A stretch of 64,000 nt of DNA, from assembly GCF_900115165.1 (NCBI RefSeq), contig NZ_FOVP01000020.1:44222-108221 (forward strand), given 5' to 3'. Every line of letters starts with the position of its first letter. The stretch's first letter is position 1. Origin of the DNA: Roseovarius lutimaris (GTDB lineage Bacteria > Pseudomonadota > Alphaproteobacteria > Rhodobacterales > Rhodobacteraceae). Below the pieces are notes generated by a model, which saw only the letters and a program-made list of their open reading frames with translations, ran no database searches and had not been told where the DNA came from. This document shows, piece by piece, positions 9,318 to 20,849 of the stretch. A program made the translations under genes and the position numbers.

Positions 9318-10085
9318 TCAAAAGCGGTCTTTTCGGGCCCGGATTTCGGCAAAGACGCGGGCAGGGTCCTGCCCGGTCATGCCAAGATTGGCCTGAATGC
9401 CCGGATCGGTGGCGCGTAAAAAGGGGTTGGTGGCCAGTTCTTCGGCCAGGGTTGAGGGCACTGTCGGTTGGCCTGCGGCGCGCGCGGCGTCGATTGCCTT
9501 GGCCCTTGATATAAGCGCGGGATTGTCGGGATCAACGCTCAGGGCGAATTTTGCGTTGGCCTGGGTGTATTCATGCCCCGAGCAGACGGTGGTTTGCGGC
9601 GGCAGAGCGGCCAGCTTGCACAGGCTTTGATACATCTGCGGCATCGTGCCTTCGAACACCCGGCCACAGCCAAGCGCCATAAGGCTGTCGGCGGTAAAGA
9701 CCACGGCGCTGTCGGGGAAATGCACCGCGATATGGCCGACAGTATGCCCCGAGACGTCAATCACATGGCCGGTTTCGCCGCCGATGGTGATCGTGTCGCC
9801 TTCGCTCACCGCCATATCAAGCGGCGGCAGGCGATGTGCATCGGCGGCGGCGCCGATCACCTTGGCCGGGGCGGTGGCCAGTAATTCGTCAAGGCCCTGG
9901 GTGTGGTCGGCATGGTGATGGGTCAGGAGAACATGGTTCAGCCCCCAGCCGGTGTCGGCAAGCGCGGCAAGGATCGGGGCCGCCTCGGGGATATCGACGG
10001 CCATGGTGTCACCTGTCGCGGGGTCATGCGCGAGATAGGCATAATTATCGGACAGGCAGGGAATGGTCAGGATGTGCAAAGTCAT
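9318..10085 (-). CDS. gloB: Hydroxyacylglutathione hydrolase (glyoxalase II)
   Basis: The 255-residue protein begins MTLHILTIPCLSDNYAYL, the usual N-terminus of glyoxalase II, and carries the binuclear metal motif LTHHHADHTQG near residue 55 plus the later VSGHTVGH, FTADSLMALGCGR and CSGHEY histidines. It hydrolyses S-lactoylglutathione to D-lactate and glutathione in methylglyoxal detoxification. The ATG at 10085 was chosen because the upstream in-frame residues do not resemble the family. It is divergent from the methyltransferase gene, with 63 bp shared between them. Confidence 0.92.
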   Translation of the reverse strand: MTLHILTIPCLSDNYAYLAHDPATGDTMAVDIPEAAPILAALADTGWGLNHVLLTHHHADHTQGLDELLATAPAKVIGAAADAHRLPPLDMAVSEGDTITIGGETGHVIDVSGHTVGHIAVHFPDSAVVFTADSLMALGCGRVFEGTMPQMYQSLCKLAALPPQTTVCSGHEYTQANAKFALSVDPDNPALISRAKAIDAARAAGQPTVPSTLAEELATNPFLRATDPGIQANLGMTGQDPARVFAEIRARKDRF

Positions 10086-10148
10086 GGTCTTTTCCCGAAT
10101 GCCGGTTACTGTTAGTTTCGAGAGTGACCGATCTTTGCCGGGGCTGCA

Positions 10149-10889
10149 ATGCATCTGGACGTGCAGGACCTACGAAATTTTTATTACCGAAGCACCCTTG
10201 GGCGCGCGGTTCAAAAGGCTGTGCGTGCCGAAGTGGCCGAATTCTGGCCCGAGGCAAAGGGCCGGACGGTGGTCGGCTATGGCTTTGCGGTGCCGTTCCT
10301 GCGTCCCTACCTTGCCGATGCCCGCCGCGTGGTCGGCTTGATGCCTGCCCCGCAGGGGGTGATCGGCTGGCCGCAGGGGATGCCGAATATTTCGGTTTTA
10401 TGTGAAGAGACCCTCTGGCCGATCGAAACCGGGCATGTCGACAAGCTTTTGGTCGTGCATGGGCTTGAGACCTCCGAACAGCCGGGCGCGTTGCTGGAAG
10501 AATGCTGGCGCGTGCTGGGGCCGGGGGGATCGGCGTTGTTCATCGTGCCGAACCGCGCCGGGCTCTGGTCGCGCAGTGACCGCACGCCCTTTGGATTTGG
10601 GCGGCCCTATTCCCAAAGCCAGCTTGAAACAGAGCTGAAGTCGCATAATTTCCTGCCCGAGCGGCACGCAACCGCGCTCTATCAGCCGCCTTCGGACAAA
10701 CCGTTCTGGCGCAAGACCGCCGGCATGTGGGAGCGGATGGGCGCCAAGCTTTCGGTGGTGGCGGCGGGCGGTGTTTTGATGGTCGAGGCCACGAAACGGG
10801 TGCAGGCCCCGAGCGGGCCGGGCCTGCGCGACAAGGTGCGCCAGCCTCTGGGGGTGCTGACGCCGCAGCCCGAGGCGAAGCCGGTGTGA
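10149..10889 (+). CDS. Class I SAM-dependent methyltransferase
   Basis: The 246-residue protein resembles Methyltransf_11-type enzymes: a degenerate glycine loop at [11 protein letters not shown] (residues about 41-51), an acidic/hydrophobic stretch, and the post-motif [19 protein letters not shown], the usual strand 5 region of class I methyltransferases. The substrate cannot be told from the sequence. It is divergent from gloB across 63 bp, an arrangement I recall as common in Rhodobacteraceae. The first glycine motif is weak (GYGF instead of GxGxG), so catalytic activity is likely but not certain. Confidence 0.7.
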   Translation: MHLDVQDLRNFYYRSTLGRAVQKAVRAEVAEFWPEAKGRTVVGYGFAVPFLRPYLADARRVVGLMPAPQGVIGWPQGMPNISVLCEETLWPIETGHVDKLLVVHGLETSEQPGALLEECWRVLGPGGSALFIVPNRAGLWSRSDRTPFGFGRPYSQSQLETELKSHNFLPERHATALYQPPSDKPFWRKTAGMWERMGAKLSVVAAGGVLMVEATKRVQAPSGPGLRDKVRQPLGVLTPQPEAKPV

Positions 10890-10903
10890 GGGGGGGGGCG
10901 GCG

Positions 10904-10924
10904 GCGTGGGTTTCACCCACCCTA
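10904..10924. repeat. Dispersed palindrome GTGGGTTTCACCCAC, copy 1
   Basis: The core GTGGGT-TTC-ACCCAC is an almost perfect inverted repeat, flanked by GC on the left and CCTA on the right. The other two copies are at 16686-16707 (same strand) and 44889-44910 (opposite strand). This copy matches them over 21 of 22 bases. It lies just after the stop of the methyltransferase gene. Confidence 0.75.
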
Positions 10925-11090
10925 AGCGGATTGATGGGCCGGGCGGTCTTGCGGCGATTGTGGCTGATAGCGGTAACGCGGCCTGCGCGATTCAGCGACG
11001 TCAGGGAGTGGGGAATCGCAAAATGGTACGAAAAAGTGATCTTTTTACATGGTCAAAATGCGCGCAATAGGTCGCACCTTTGGTAAGTCT

Positions 11091-11120
11091 TTGAAAATAT
11101 ACGGTATTCGATGGTATACA
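11091..11120 (+). promoter_or_regulatory. Candidate sigma-70 promoter for the atp operon (distal)
   Basis: TTGAAA (11091-11096) is separated by 18 bases from TATACA (11115-11120). Both boxes match the consensus at five of six positions or close to it, and they lie in an AT-rich island upstream of atpH. This is pattern reading only. Confidence 0.4.
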
Positions 11121-11136
11121 ATGATTTTCGCGCGGC

Positions 11137-11165
11137 TTGCTAGGTTGGCAAGGCACTGCTATACC
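11137..11165 (+). promoter_or_regulatory. Candidate sigma-70 promoter for the atp operon (proximal)
   Basis: TTGCTA (11137-11142), a 17-base spacer and TATACC (11160-11165) form a second candidate promoter. Transcription from here would give a leader of about 98 bases before atpH. Confidence 0.4.
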
Positions 11166-11269
11166 GCAGCCGAATTTCGGTGTTTCTTAAATATCATCGC
11201 ACGCAAACGTCCCCGGAAGCGGCCAAGTTAGGCTTGTCAAACCGGGGCCAGACAATCGGAAGGGTGGAC

Positions 11270-11830
11270 GTGTCCGAACCAGCTTCGATCTCCTCCGGCA
11301 TCGCCGAGCGCTATGCCACGGCTATTTTCGGGATTTCGAAAGAGAGCAAATCTCTGGCGAAACTTGAAACCAATCTTAACGATCTGGCGCAGGCGCTGGA
11401 TGAGAGTGCCGATTTGAGCGCGTTGATCAACTCTCCGGTTGTGACACGTGACGAGCAGGGCGCCGTGATGGCCGCCATCGGAAAGAAAATGAAACTTGTC
11501 CCAGAGATGCAGAACGGGCTCGGGCTGATGGCTGAAAAGCGTCGCCTGTTTGTCCTGCCCCAGCTGGTGGCCCAGCTGCGCGCGATGATCGCCGAGGACA
11601 AGGGCGAAGTGAGTGCCGAAGTGACCAGCGCCAAGGCGCTGACCAAGGTACAAGCAGACAAACTGGCCAAGACGCTGAAAGCGCGTGTCGGCAAGGACGT
11701 CAAGATCAATGCGACCGTCGATGAAAGCCTCATTGGCGGTCTTGTCGTTAAAGTGGGCTCGAAGATGATCGACACGTCGATCCGCTCCAAGCTTAATTCC
11801 CTTCAGAATTCAATGAAAGAGGTCGGATAA
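11270..11830 (+). CDS. atpH: F1F0 ATP synthase subunit delta
   Basis: The 186-residue protein starts at a GTG with SEPASISSGIAERYATAIF, the conserved N-terminal helix of the delta (OSCP) subunit, and ends with ..VKVGSKMIDTSIRSKLNSL, the usual delta C-terminus. It forms part of the peripheral stalk on top of F1. The longer open frame from 11180 has no family support, and the GTG at 11270 follows a GGAAGGGTGG purine run. It is the first gene of atpHAGDC; its stop codon is directly followed by the atpA start with no spacer. Confidence 0.93.
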   Translation: MSEPASISSGIAERYATAIFGISKESKSLAKLETNLNDLAQALDESADLSALINSPVVTRDEQGAVMAAIGKKMKLVPEMQNGLGLMAEKRRLFVLPQLVAQLRAMIAEDKGEVSAEVTSAKALTKVQADKLAKTLKARVGKDVKINATVDESLIGGLVVKVGSKMIDTSIRSKLNSLQNSMKEVG

Positions 11831-13369
11831 ATGGGTATCCAAGCAGCAGAGATTTCTGCGATCCTTAAGGACCAGATCAAGAATTTCGGTCAAGAGGCCG
11901 AAGTGGCCGAGATTGGTCGGGTTCTGTCGGTCGGTGACGGTATTGCGCGCGTTCACGGTCTTGACAATGTGCAGGCCGGCGAGCTGGTCGAATTCCCCGG
12001 TGGCATCATGGGGATGGCACTTAACCTTGAGGCCGATAACGTCGGCGTCGTGATCTTCGGGTCGGACCGTGAGATCAAGGAAGGCGACACCGTCAAACGG
12101 ACAAAGTCGATTGTGGACGTTCCGATCGGTGACGGGCTTTTGGGTCGTGTTGTCGACGGCCTTGGCAACCCGCTTGACGGCAAGGGCCCGATCAAGACCA
12201 AGACACGCGGCCTGGCCGATGTGAAGGCGCCGGGCATCATCCCGCGTAAATCGGTTCATGAACCGATGGCGACCGGTCTCAAATCGGTTGACGCGATGAT
12301 CCCGATTGGCCGTGGCCAGCGCGAACTTATCATTGGCGACCGTCAGACCGGCAAGACCGCCGTGGCGCTTGACACCATTCTGAACCAAAAGGTGTATAAC
12401 GAGGCCGCTGGCGACGACGAAAGCAAAAAGCTGTACTGCGTCTACGTTGCGATTGGCCAGAAGCGGTCGACCGTGGCACAGCTGGTGAAGAAGCTGGAAG
12501 AAAGCGGCGCGATCGAATATTCGATCGTTGTGGCGGCGACCGCCTCTGACCCCGCCCCGATGCAGTTTCTCGCGCCGTATTCGGCCACCGCCATGGCCGA
12601 GCATTTCCGCGACAATGGCCGTCACGCACTTATCGTTTATGATGACCTTTCCAAGCAGGCCGTTGCCTATCGCCAGATGTCGCTGCTTCTGCGCCGTCCG
12701 CCCGGTCGCGAAGCCTATCCTGGGGACGTTTTCTATCTTCACTCCCGCCTGCTGGAGCGGTCGGCCAAGCTGAACGAAGACAACGGCTCGGGCTCGCTCA
12801 CGGCTCTGCCGATCATCGAAACCCAGGGCGGTGACGTGTCGGCGTTTATTCCCACCAACGTGATTTCGATCACCGACGGTCAGATCTTCCTTGAAACCGA
12901 ACTGTTCTATCAGGGTGTTCGCCCGGCTGTGAACACCGGTCTGTCGGTCTCGCGGGTTGGCTCTTCGGCACAAACCAACGCGATGAAATCGGTCGCCGGT
13001 CCGGTGAAACTTGAGCTTGCTCAGTATCGCGAAATGGCCGCCTTTGCGCAGTTCGGCTCTGACCTTGATGCCTCGACACAGCAGTTGCTGAACCGGGGCG
13101 CGCGTCTGACCGAGCTGATGAAGCAGGCCCAGTATTCGCCGCTGACCAACGCCGAGATCGTCTGCGTGATCTATGCCGGTACCAAGGGGTATCTGGACAA
13201 GATCGGTGTCGATCAGGTGGGTCGTTTCGAGGCTGGTTTGCTTGGCCATCTGCGCGGCAAACATGCCGATCTGCTGGACTACATCACCAAGGAAGATCCC
13301 AAGATCAAGGGTGAGGCCGAGGATAAGATCAAGGCCGCGCTGGACGAATTCGCCGCTGACTTCGCTTAA
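11831..13369 (+). CDS. atpA: F1F0 ATP synthase subunit alpha
   Basis: The 512-residue protein is a full-length F1 alpha subunit. Visible marks are the P-loop GDRQTGKTA near residue 170, the alpha-specific [14 protein letters not shown], and the noncatalytic-site signature region with [17 protein letters not shown]. It alternates with beta in the F1 hexamer and binds nucleotide without catalysis. It starts immediately after the atpH stop, so translation is probably coupled, and lies 14 bp before atpG. Confidence 0.98.
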   Translation: MGIQAAEISAILKDQIKNFGQEAEVAEIGRVLSVGDGIARVHGLDNVQAGELVEFPGGIMGMALNLEADNVGVVIFGSDREIKEGDTVKRTKSIVDVPIGDGLLGRVVDGLGNPLDGKGPIKTKTRGLADVKAPGIIPRKSVHEPMATGLKSVDAMIPIGRGQRELIIGDRQTGKTAVALDTILNQKVYNEAAGDDESKKLYCVYVAIGQKRSTVAQLVKKLEESGAIEYSIVVAATASDPAPMQFLAPYSATAMAEHFRDNGRHALIVYDDLSKQAVAYRQMSLLLRRPPGREAYPGDVFYLHSRLLERSAKLNEDNGSGSLTALPIIETQGGDVSAFIPTNVISITDGQIFLETELFYQGVRPAVNTGLSVSRVGSSAQTNAMKSVAGPVKLELAQYREMAAFAQFGSDLDASTQQLLNRGARLTELMKQAQYSPLTNAEIVCVIYAGTKGYLDKIGVDQVGRFEAGLLGHLRGKHADLLDYITKEDPKIKGEAEDKIKAALDEFAADFA

Positions 13370-13383
13370 GGGGAGATAAGGCA

Positions 13384-15706
<2,323 letters not shown>

Positions 15707-15779
15707 GAAACGCATGTAGCCCCCCGAGCGGACCACAGCATGTGCGCCGCTCGGGCGCTGCATCATCAAGGAGGCCCAA

Positions 15780-16205
15780 ATGGCTGATACAGTGCAATTC
15801 GATCTGGTGAGCCCCGAGCGGCTTCTGGCATCGGTCGCCGCCAAAGAGGTGCAGATTCCCGGTGCCGAGGGCGATCTCACGGCCATGGCCGACCATGCGC
15901 CGCTGATCACCACGCTGCGCCCCGGTGTTCTGAAGGTTTCAGGCCCCGACGGGAGCCGCGAATATGTCGTCACCGGCGGCTTTGCCGAAATCAGCGGTGA
16001 CAGCATTTCGGTTCTGGCCGAGCGCGCCATCCCGCGTGAGGACATGACCGCGGAAGAGTTCAAGGCCATGGTGGCCGAGGCGACAGACAAGCTTGCGCAT
16101 GCGCAGGAGACCTTTGTCAACGAGCCCGGCCCGGTTGACGATGCCGCCAAGCTTTTGGCGGATATGGTGGCAATTGGCGACCACATCGGTCTTTCGGCCA
16201 ATTAA
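15780..16205 (+). CDS. atpC: F1F0 ATP synthase subunit epsilon
   Basis: The 141-residue protein has the N-terminal beta-sandwich of epsilon: [25 protein letters not shown], and [18 protein letters not shown] near residue 65-80, followed by two C-terminal helices. It is part of the central stalk and can inhibit ATP hydrolysis. It lies 73 bp after atpD with AAGGAGGCCCAA just before the start and is the last gene of the F1 operon, followed by a hairpin terminator. No Fo genes (atpB, E, F) are in the window, so Fo is encoded elsewhere, as usual in alphaproteobacteria. Confidence 0.96.
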   Translation: MADTVQFDLVSPERLLASVAAKEVQIPGAEGDLTAMADHAPLITTLRPGVLKVSGPDGSREYVVTGGFAEISGDSISVLAERAIPREDMTAEEFKAMVAEATDKLAHAQETFVNEPGPVDDAAKLLADMVAIGDHIGLSAN

Positions 16206-16230
16206 GACCTTAAGGTCGTGTTATCTAAAG

Positions 16231-16256
16231 GGGCCGTTCTGCGGCCCTTTTTTCTT
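16231..16256 (+). terminator. Intrinsic terminator of the atp operon
   Basis: GGGCCG (16231-16236), a 5-base loop TTCTG and CGGCCC (16242-16247) are followed directly by a T-rich run (TTTTTTC). This is a textbook rho-independent terminator 25 bp after the atpC stop. Confidence 0.88.
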
Positions 16257-16318
16257 TTTCAGTTCTCAATTCTGCCAGAAGCCCTTATTACCAAAGGCCG
16301 GACCCAAGAGGCTAAGCC

Positions 16319-16672
16319 ATGAAAATTTTCATCAATCAGGCCATAGGCATTGATCAGGGCGATGATGTGCTGTTTTCGGATTACGAGGACGGTGGGAAAA
16401 TGTGGACCGGCCATGGCGAGCGTGAGCGGCGCACCAAGGTCGTGTTCAAGACACCGTTCAAATCAGAGCCGGTCGTGCATCTTTCGATGTCACTCTGGGA
16501 TATGGACAGCGCCACCAATGCGCGCGCCGATGTGACGGCGGAAAAGGTCACCCTGAAGGGATTTGACGTGGTGTTTCGCACCTGGGCCGATACCCGCGTC
16601 GCGCGGGTGCGCGTCCGCTGGATGGCGATCGGCGAGGTGTTTCACGAGGACGACTGGCAGGAGATGTATTAG
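16319..16672 (+). CDS. H-type lectin domain protein
   Basis: The 117-residue protein matches the short H-type lectin (discoidin-II type) domain: FKTPFKSEPVVHLSMSLWD in the first half, then TLKGFDVVFRTWADTRVARV and VRWMAIGE. Such domains bind sugars, typically N-acetylgalactosamine in animals and amoebae. There is no signal peptide or membrane segment. It stands alone between the atp terminator and prs and presumably has its own promoter. The ligand in bacteria is not known; the family call rests on the spaced aromatic and Trp pattern. Confidence 0.7.
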   Translation: MKIFINQAIGIDQGDDVLFSDYEDGGKMWTGHGERERRTKVVFKTPFKSEPVVHLSMSLWDMDSATNARADVTAEKVTLKGFDVVFRTWADTRVARVRVRWMAIGEVFHEDDWQEMY

Positions 16673-16685
16673 GCCCTCCGCGCGG

Positions 16686-16707
16686 GCGTGGGTTTCACCC
16701 ACCCTAC
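16686..16707. repeat. Dispersed palindrome GTGGGTTTCACCCAC, copy 2
   Basis: This 22-bp copy is identical, on the opposite strand, to the one at 44889-44910 and differs by one base from that at 10904. It lies between the convergent H-type lectin and prs genes, so it could also work as a bidirectional terminator stem. Confidence 0.8.
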
Positions 16708-16732
16708 GATATTGCGCGCCGTTATCTTGTGA

Positions 16733-17749
16733 TCAGATGCCGAACTGGCCCTCATAGACCGGCTCAAGCGTCGGGGTTTCGAACAGCGACGACACGCTGG
16801 TGCCGTTCCAGATGTTCAGGATGGCCTGGGCAAAGACCGGCGCCGTCGGCAGAATGCGGATATTGTGGGCCGCGCGCACGGCGTCATTAGGCGCGATCGT
16901 GTCGGTCAGCACCAGCGACTTCATCACCGATTTCTCGACCCGCTCGACCGCCGGGCCGGACATGACACCGTGGCTGATATAGGCGTGTACCTCTGAGGCG
17001 CCGTTTTCCATCAAAAGCTCGGCCGCCTTGCAAAGCGTGCCGGCGGTGTCGCACATATCGTCAACGATCAGGCATTTCTTGCCGGTCACATCGCCGATCA
17101 CGGTCATCTCGGCCACTTCGCCGGCTTTCTCGCGGCGTTTATCGACGATCGAGAGCGGCGCCTCGATCCGTTTGGCCAATTCGCGCGCCCGCGCAACGCC
17201 GCCGACATCCGGCGAGACGACCATAAGGTCCTCCATCGCGCCCTTGAACTGCATCATGATATCCAGCGCAAAGATCGGCGAGGCATAGAGGTTATCCACG
17301 GGAATGTCGAAAAAGCCCTGAATCTGTGCGGCATGCAGATCCATGGTCAGAACCCGCTCGATCCCCGCCTCAACGATCATATTGGCCACCAGCTTGGCCG
17401 AGATCGGCGTGCGCGCCTTGGAGCGGCGATCCTGACGGGCATAGCCGAAATAGGGGATCACGGCGGTGATGCGCCCCGCCGAGGACCGGCGCAGGGCGTC
17501 GGCCATGATCAGCAATTCCATCAGGTTGTCATTGGCCGGGTTCGAGGTGGGCTGAATGATGAACATATCCTCGCCGCGCACGTTCTCATAGACCTCGACG
17601 AAAATCTCGCCATCGTTGAAGCGTTCCACCCGTGCGTCGACAAGACCCACGTTGACGCCGCGATGCATCGACATTCGCCGGGCGATGGCGGTGGCAAGTG
17701 GCATGTTGGCGTTGCCCGAAATGAGCTTGGGTTGCGATGTGGTTGGCAT
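16733..17749 (-). CDS. prs: Ribose-phosphate pyrophosphokinase
   Basis: The 338-residue protein makes PRPP from ribose-5-phosphate and ATP, the precursor of purines, pyrimidines, His and Trp. Visible motifs are [15 protein letters not shown], the catalytic flexible loop region [20 protein letters not shown], the [14 protein letters not shown] metal/ATP region and the PRPP-binding loop [14 protein letters not shown]. The start ATG at 17749 was chosen because the upstream in-frame extension is unlike the family. It is divergent from the isomerase gene across about 100 bp. Confidence 0.96.
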   Translation of the reverse strand: MPTTSQPKLISGNANMPLATAIARRMSMHRGVNVGLVDARVERFNDGEIFVEVYENVRGEDMFIIQPTSNPANDNLMELLIMADALRRSSAGRITAVIPYFGYARQDRRSKARTPISAKLVANMIVEAGIERVLTMDLHAAQIQGFFDIPVDNLYASPIFALDIMMQFKGAMEDLMVVSPDVGGVARARELAKRIEAPLSIVDKRREKAGEVAEMTVIGDVTGKKCLIVDDMCDTAGTLCKAAELLMENGASEVHAYISHGVMSGPAVERVEKSVMKSLVLTDTIAPNDAVRAAHNIRILPTAPVFAQAILNIWNGTSVSSLFETPTLEPVYEGQFGI

Positions 17750-17851
17750 GGTAAAGTCCCCGGCTGTGCAATGTGACAGATTCGTGATGTTGACACCGCT
17801 TAGCATGCGCCTAGGGTCAGGCAAAGCTATGCAACGGGAGAGCACGCCAAA

Positions 17852-18451
17852 ATGGCCCATATCGACTATTATTTCTCAACTTTGTCACCCTATGCCTATC
17901 TGGCAGGAACCGGGTTGGAGGAAATTGCGGCCAGGCATGGCGCAACGGTGACCTATAAGCCGCTTGATATCATGGCGCTGTTTGCGCGCACCGGGGGCAC
18001 CCCGCCCGCCGAGCGTCATCCCTCGCGCAATGCCTACCGCGCGCAGGAATTGCCGCGTCAGGCGAAAAAGCGCGGTATGGCGCTTAACCCCAAGCCCGCG
18101 CATTGGCCGACCAACCCCGCGCCGTCGTCTTATGCTATCATTGCGGCGCAAAATGCCGGTGGCGGCGATGTCGGGGCTTTGGCGCATGGTATCATGCACG
18201 CCTGTTGGGCCGAGGATCGCGATATTGCCGGGGATGATGTGGTGCGCGAGTGCCTTGAAAAGGCCGGGTTCGATCCCAAGCTTGCCGATAGCGGGTTGTT
18301 GAGCGGGGCCGAAACCTATGCCCGCAACCTTGAAGAGGCGGTGAATGCCGGTGTCTTTGGGGCGCCCTTTTACGTGGTGGACAGCGGGCAAAGTTTTTGG
18401 GGGCAGGACCGCCTCGACGAGCTTGACCTCTCTCTTGCGGGCAAGCTCTGA
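17852..18451 (+). CDS. 2-hydroxychromene-2-carboxylate isomerase family protein
   Basis: The 199-residue protein has the DsbA-like thioredoxin fold of the HCCA isomerase (NahD, kappa-class GST) family: [16 protein letters not shown] at the N-terminus with the catalytic Ser before Pro, [11 protein letters not shown] in the helical domain, and the cis-Pro region [10 protein letters not shown] followed by [10 protein letters not shown]. Members use glutathione as cofactor. No naphthalene-degradation genes are near, so the natural substrate is probably not hydroxychromene carboxylate. It is followed 5 bp later by an alpha/beta hydrolase, likely in the same transcript. Confidence 0.82.
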   Translation: MAHIDYYFSTLSPYAYLAGTGLEEIAARHGATVTYKPLDIMALFARTGGTPPAERHPSRNAYRAQELPRQAKKRGMALNPKPAHWPTNPAPSSYAIIAAQNAGGGDVGALAHGIMHACWAEDRDIAGDDVVRECLEKAGFDPKLADSGLLSGAETYARNLEEAVNAGVFGAPFYVVDSGQSFWGQDRLDELDLSLAGKL

Positions 18452-18455
18452 GCCC

Positions 18456-19262
18456 ATGCCGCGTGCAGTAAAGGCCGGGGTCGAGACCAATTGGACGACC
18501 TTCGGGCAGGGGCCGCGCGCGGCGCTGATGATCCATTGCTCGCTGGCCCATAGCGCAAGCTGGGGCGGCATGGCGCGGGGCTTGTCCGGTGCGCTTAGCA
18601 TGCTGGCATTTGACGTACCGGGCCATGGGCGCAGTGCCGATTGGGAGCCGCGCGGCGAAATCCAAGGGGTCACCACCGCGATCGCGGCCAGCTTTCTGGA
18701 GGGGCCAACGGATATCATCGGCCATTCCTTTGGCGGGACGGTGGCCTTGCGGCTGGCGATCGAACGCCCGGATCTGGTGCGCTCTTTGATCCTCTATGAG
18801 CCGGTATTTTTCGCCGTGGCGCTTGCCGATCATCCCGAATTGCGCGCGCCCCATGAGGCGGAAATGGCGATGTATTTGCAAGGTATGGCCGCCGGAGATC
18901 ATTGTCGCGCAGCAGAAGGCTTTGTCCGGCTCTGGGGCGATGGGCGCGACTGGGCGGATATTCCCGAGACGGTCCGCGCCTCGATGGCCGCGCAAATGCC
19001 GCTGATCGAGGCGGCGGCGCCTGCGCTTTATGACGATGCGGGCGGCATGCTGGCAAGCGGCGCATTGGAGCGGATCACGGCGCCAACGCTGTTGCTGGAG
19101 GGCAATCGCTCACCGACGATCATCGCAGCGATCAACGAGGGGCTGGCGGCGCGTATCGACCGGGTCGAACGCTCGGTGATCGTTGGCGCCGGGCATATGG
19201 GGCCGATCACCCACCCCGAGCAGGTCAGCTCCGAGGTGCTGCGCTTTCTCGGCTGGACTTGA
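18456..19262 (+). CDS. Alpha/beta hydrolase
   Basis: The 268-residue protein has the alpha/beta hydrolase fold with the nucleophile elbow GHSFGG near residue 90, the oxyanion-side stretch MIHCSLAHSASWGG, FDVPGHGRS, and a C-terminal catalytic His in VGAGHMGPITHP. Ser, Asp and His of the triad are therefore all plausible. The substrate is unknown. Starting 5 bp after the isomerase gene, it may act on the same compound. The reading frame is open further upstream inside the isomerase gene, but the ATG at 18456 is the first in a sensible position. Confidence 0.8.
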   Translation: MPRAVKAGVETNWTTFGQGPRAALMIHCSLAHSASWGGMARGLSGALSMLAFDVPGHGRSADWEPRGEIQGVTTAIAASFLEGPTDIIGHSFGGTVALRLAIERPDLVRSLILYEPVFFAVALADHPELRAPHEAEMAMYLQGMAAGDHCRAAEGFVRLWGDGRDWADIPETVRASMAAQMPLIEAAAPALYDDAGGMLASGALERITAPTLLLEGNRSPTIIAAINEGLAARIDRVERSVIVGAGHMGPITHPEQVSSEVLRFLGWT

Positions 19263-19274
19263 GGCGGGACTCAT

Positions 19275-19294
19275 CCGGTTCTTGCGTGCTGGCC
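19275..19294. repeat. CCGGYTCTTGCGTGCYGGCC repeat, copy 1
   Basis: A 20-bp sequence that differs from the copy at 56286-56305 at two positions and from 60052-60071 at more. The ends (CCGG..., ...CCGG in the second copy) can pair around an 8-base loop. This copy is between convergent genes. Confidence 0.45.
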
Positions 19295-19332
19295 TCGCGA
19301 GGCGCGCGCGCAAGGGCGCGAAGAGCAGCGTG

Positions 19333-20379
19333 TCAGCCACGCGCGACGTTGAGGAAGGTGGTGATCTGGTCCTCGCTGATCGACCAGTCGCAGACCAGCC
19401 GCATCATAAGCGGCTCGTCACCGGGGCCATTTTCAAGCGGACCATGATAGAGACCATAGACGGCCCCCGCCGCCTTGAGGCGCTGATGGGTGGCGCGCGG
19501 CAGGGTGGCGAAGATCATGTTCACCTCCGGCTCGACCACAAAGGTGGCCTCCGGTATTTCGCGCAGGCCCGCCACCAGCATCGCGGCGCGGGCATTGGCG
19601 ATTTGCGCCAGCTCAAGCCACAGATCACCCTCTAGATACCCAAGCATCTGTGCCGATAAGAACCGGTGTTTCGAGAACAGATGCGCCGAGCGTTTGCGCC
19701 GCAGCTCGAATTCCCAGGCGTTTTCGGGGTTGAAAAAGATCACCGCCTCGACCCCGAGACAGCCGTTCTTGGTGCCGCCCATGCTGACCGCGTCGATCCC
19801 GGCCTTCCAGGTCATGTCGGCAGGGCTGCATCCAAGGGCGGCCACCGCATTGGCAAAGCGCGCGCCGTCAAGATAGGTCGGTAGCCCGTGATCACGCGCC
19901 ACGCGGGTCAGCGCAGCCAGTTCCTCGCAGCTATAGATCCGGCCGCGTTCGGTGGCTTGGGTCAGGGCCAGCGGCCCGTGCTGGGCCACATGCACATCGC
20001 CCTTGGGCCAGTTGGCAATCGCCGCCTCAAGATCGGCGGGCGTCATCTTGTCGCCCTCACCTGTCAGGCTAAGCTTGGCACCGCCGGTAAAGAACTCGGG
20101 CGCGTTGCATTCATCGGTGTGGATATGGGCCAGCGGCGTGCAAAACACCGTCTGCCAGGGCTGTGACAGGGTGGCCAGCGCCAGGGCATTCGCCGCCGTG
20201 CCGGTCGCCACAAGGTAAACGCTGGCTTGCGGCGCCTCAAACAGGGTGCGGATATGGTCGCGTACCTGGTCCATCAACGCGTCATCGCCGTAAGAGGGCT
20301 GAAACCCTGTATTGGCGGCGGCCATGGCGGCCATTACCGAGGGGTGCGCGGGGCCGGTATTGTCAGAGCCAAAAAACAT
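19333..20379 (-). CDS. ltaE: Low-specificity threonine aldolase / beta-eliminating lyase
   Basis: The 348-residue protein is a fold-type I PLP enzyme of the threonine aldolase family: MFFGSDNTGPAHPSVMAAM at the N-terminus, GTAANALAL for phosphate binding, the Asp in YLDGARFANAV, and the PLP lysine in MGGTKNG. It would split threonine or allo-threonine into glycine and acetaldehyde, though related beta-hydroxy amino acids are possible substrates. Its ATG overlaps the ycgN stop as ATGA, making it the third gene of a ribF-ycgN-ltaE operon. Confidence 0.87.
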   Translation of the reverse strand: MFFGSDNTGPAHPSVMAAMAAANTGFQPSYGDDALMDQVRDHIRTLFEAPQASVYLVATGTAANALALATLSQPWQTVFCTPLAHIHTDECNAPEFFTGGAKLSLTGEGDKMTPADLEAAIANWPKGDVHVAQHGPLALTQATERGRIYSCEELAALTRVARDHGLPTYLDGARFANAVAALGCSPADMTWKAGIDAVSMGGTKNGCLGVEAVIFFNPENAWEFELRRKRSAHLFSKHRFLSAQMLGYLEGDLWLELAQIANARAAMLVAGLREIPEATFVVEPEVNMIFATLPRATHQRLKAAGAVYGLYHGPLENGPGDEPLMMRLVCDWSISEDQITTFLNVARG

Positions 20380-20849
20380 CAGAGTGGTTCCTCGATGATA
20401 TGATCTTCCCAGTCGTCTTCGGAAATCTCGAACTCGGGCAGGGTGCGCGATTGCATCGACACGCGCGCGTCATGCACGCTTTGCTCATCGCCAGAGATCA
20501 GCGGATGCCAGTCGTACAACGGCTTGCCCTGATGCAAGAGTTTGTAGGCGCAGGTTTCGGGCATCCAGTAGAGATGACTGTCAAGGTTCTGCGGGCTAAG
20601 CGAGATGCATTCGGGCACGAATTGATGGCGGATCGGGTATTGCGAACAGCGACAGGTGGTATCGTCAAACAGCCGACAGGCAATGCGGGTCAGCACCACT
20701 TCGCCGCTGTCTTCATCCTCAAGCTTGTTCATGCAGCATTTGCCACAGCCATCGCAAAGCGCTTCCCATTCGGCCTGGGTCATGCGCTCAAGCGGCGTGG
20801 TCTTCCAGAACCCGGGGCGCAGGCCGCTGCGTTCAATCGGGTCGCTCAT
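20379..20849 (-). CDS. ycgN: YcgN family cysteine-cluster protein (UPF0260)
   Basis: The 156-residue protein carries CDGCGKCC around residue 35 and further cysteines in RIACRLFDDTTCRCSQY, CISLSP and CAYKLL, the pattern of the UPF0260/YcgN zinc- or iron-binding family. Its biochemical role is not known. It overlaps both neighbours (ribF upstream, ltaE downstream) by 4 bp as ATGA. The start at 20849 rather than 20882 was chosen because MSDPIERSGLRPGFW is the family-like N-terminus and gives this overlap. Confidence 0.85.
   Translation of the reverse strand: MSDPIERSGLRPGFWKTTPLERMTQAEWEALCDGCGKCCMNKLEDEDSGEVVLTRIACRLFDDTTCRCSQYPIRHQFVPECISLSPQNLDSHLYWMPETCAYKLLHQGKPLYDWHPLISGDEQSVHDARVSMQSRTLPEFEISEDDWEDHIIEEPL

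Larger units (their letters stand above)
10890..11269 (+). other. 380-bp intergenic region upstream of atpH
   Basis: This stretch holds no convincing gene. It opens with a run of G residues and one copy of a dispersed palindrome (10904-10924), then becomes AT-richer than its surroundings towards 11020-11200. Two sigma-70-like promoters can be drawn in that AT-rich part (11091-11120 and 11137-11165). The frame is open upstream of atpH from 11180, but the encoded residues do not resemble the delta subunit. Confidence 0.7.
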
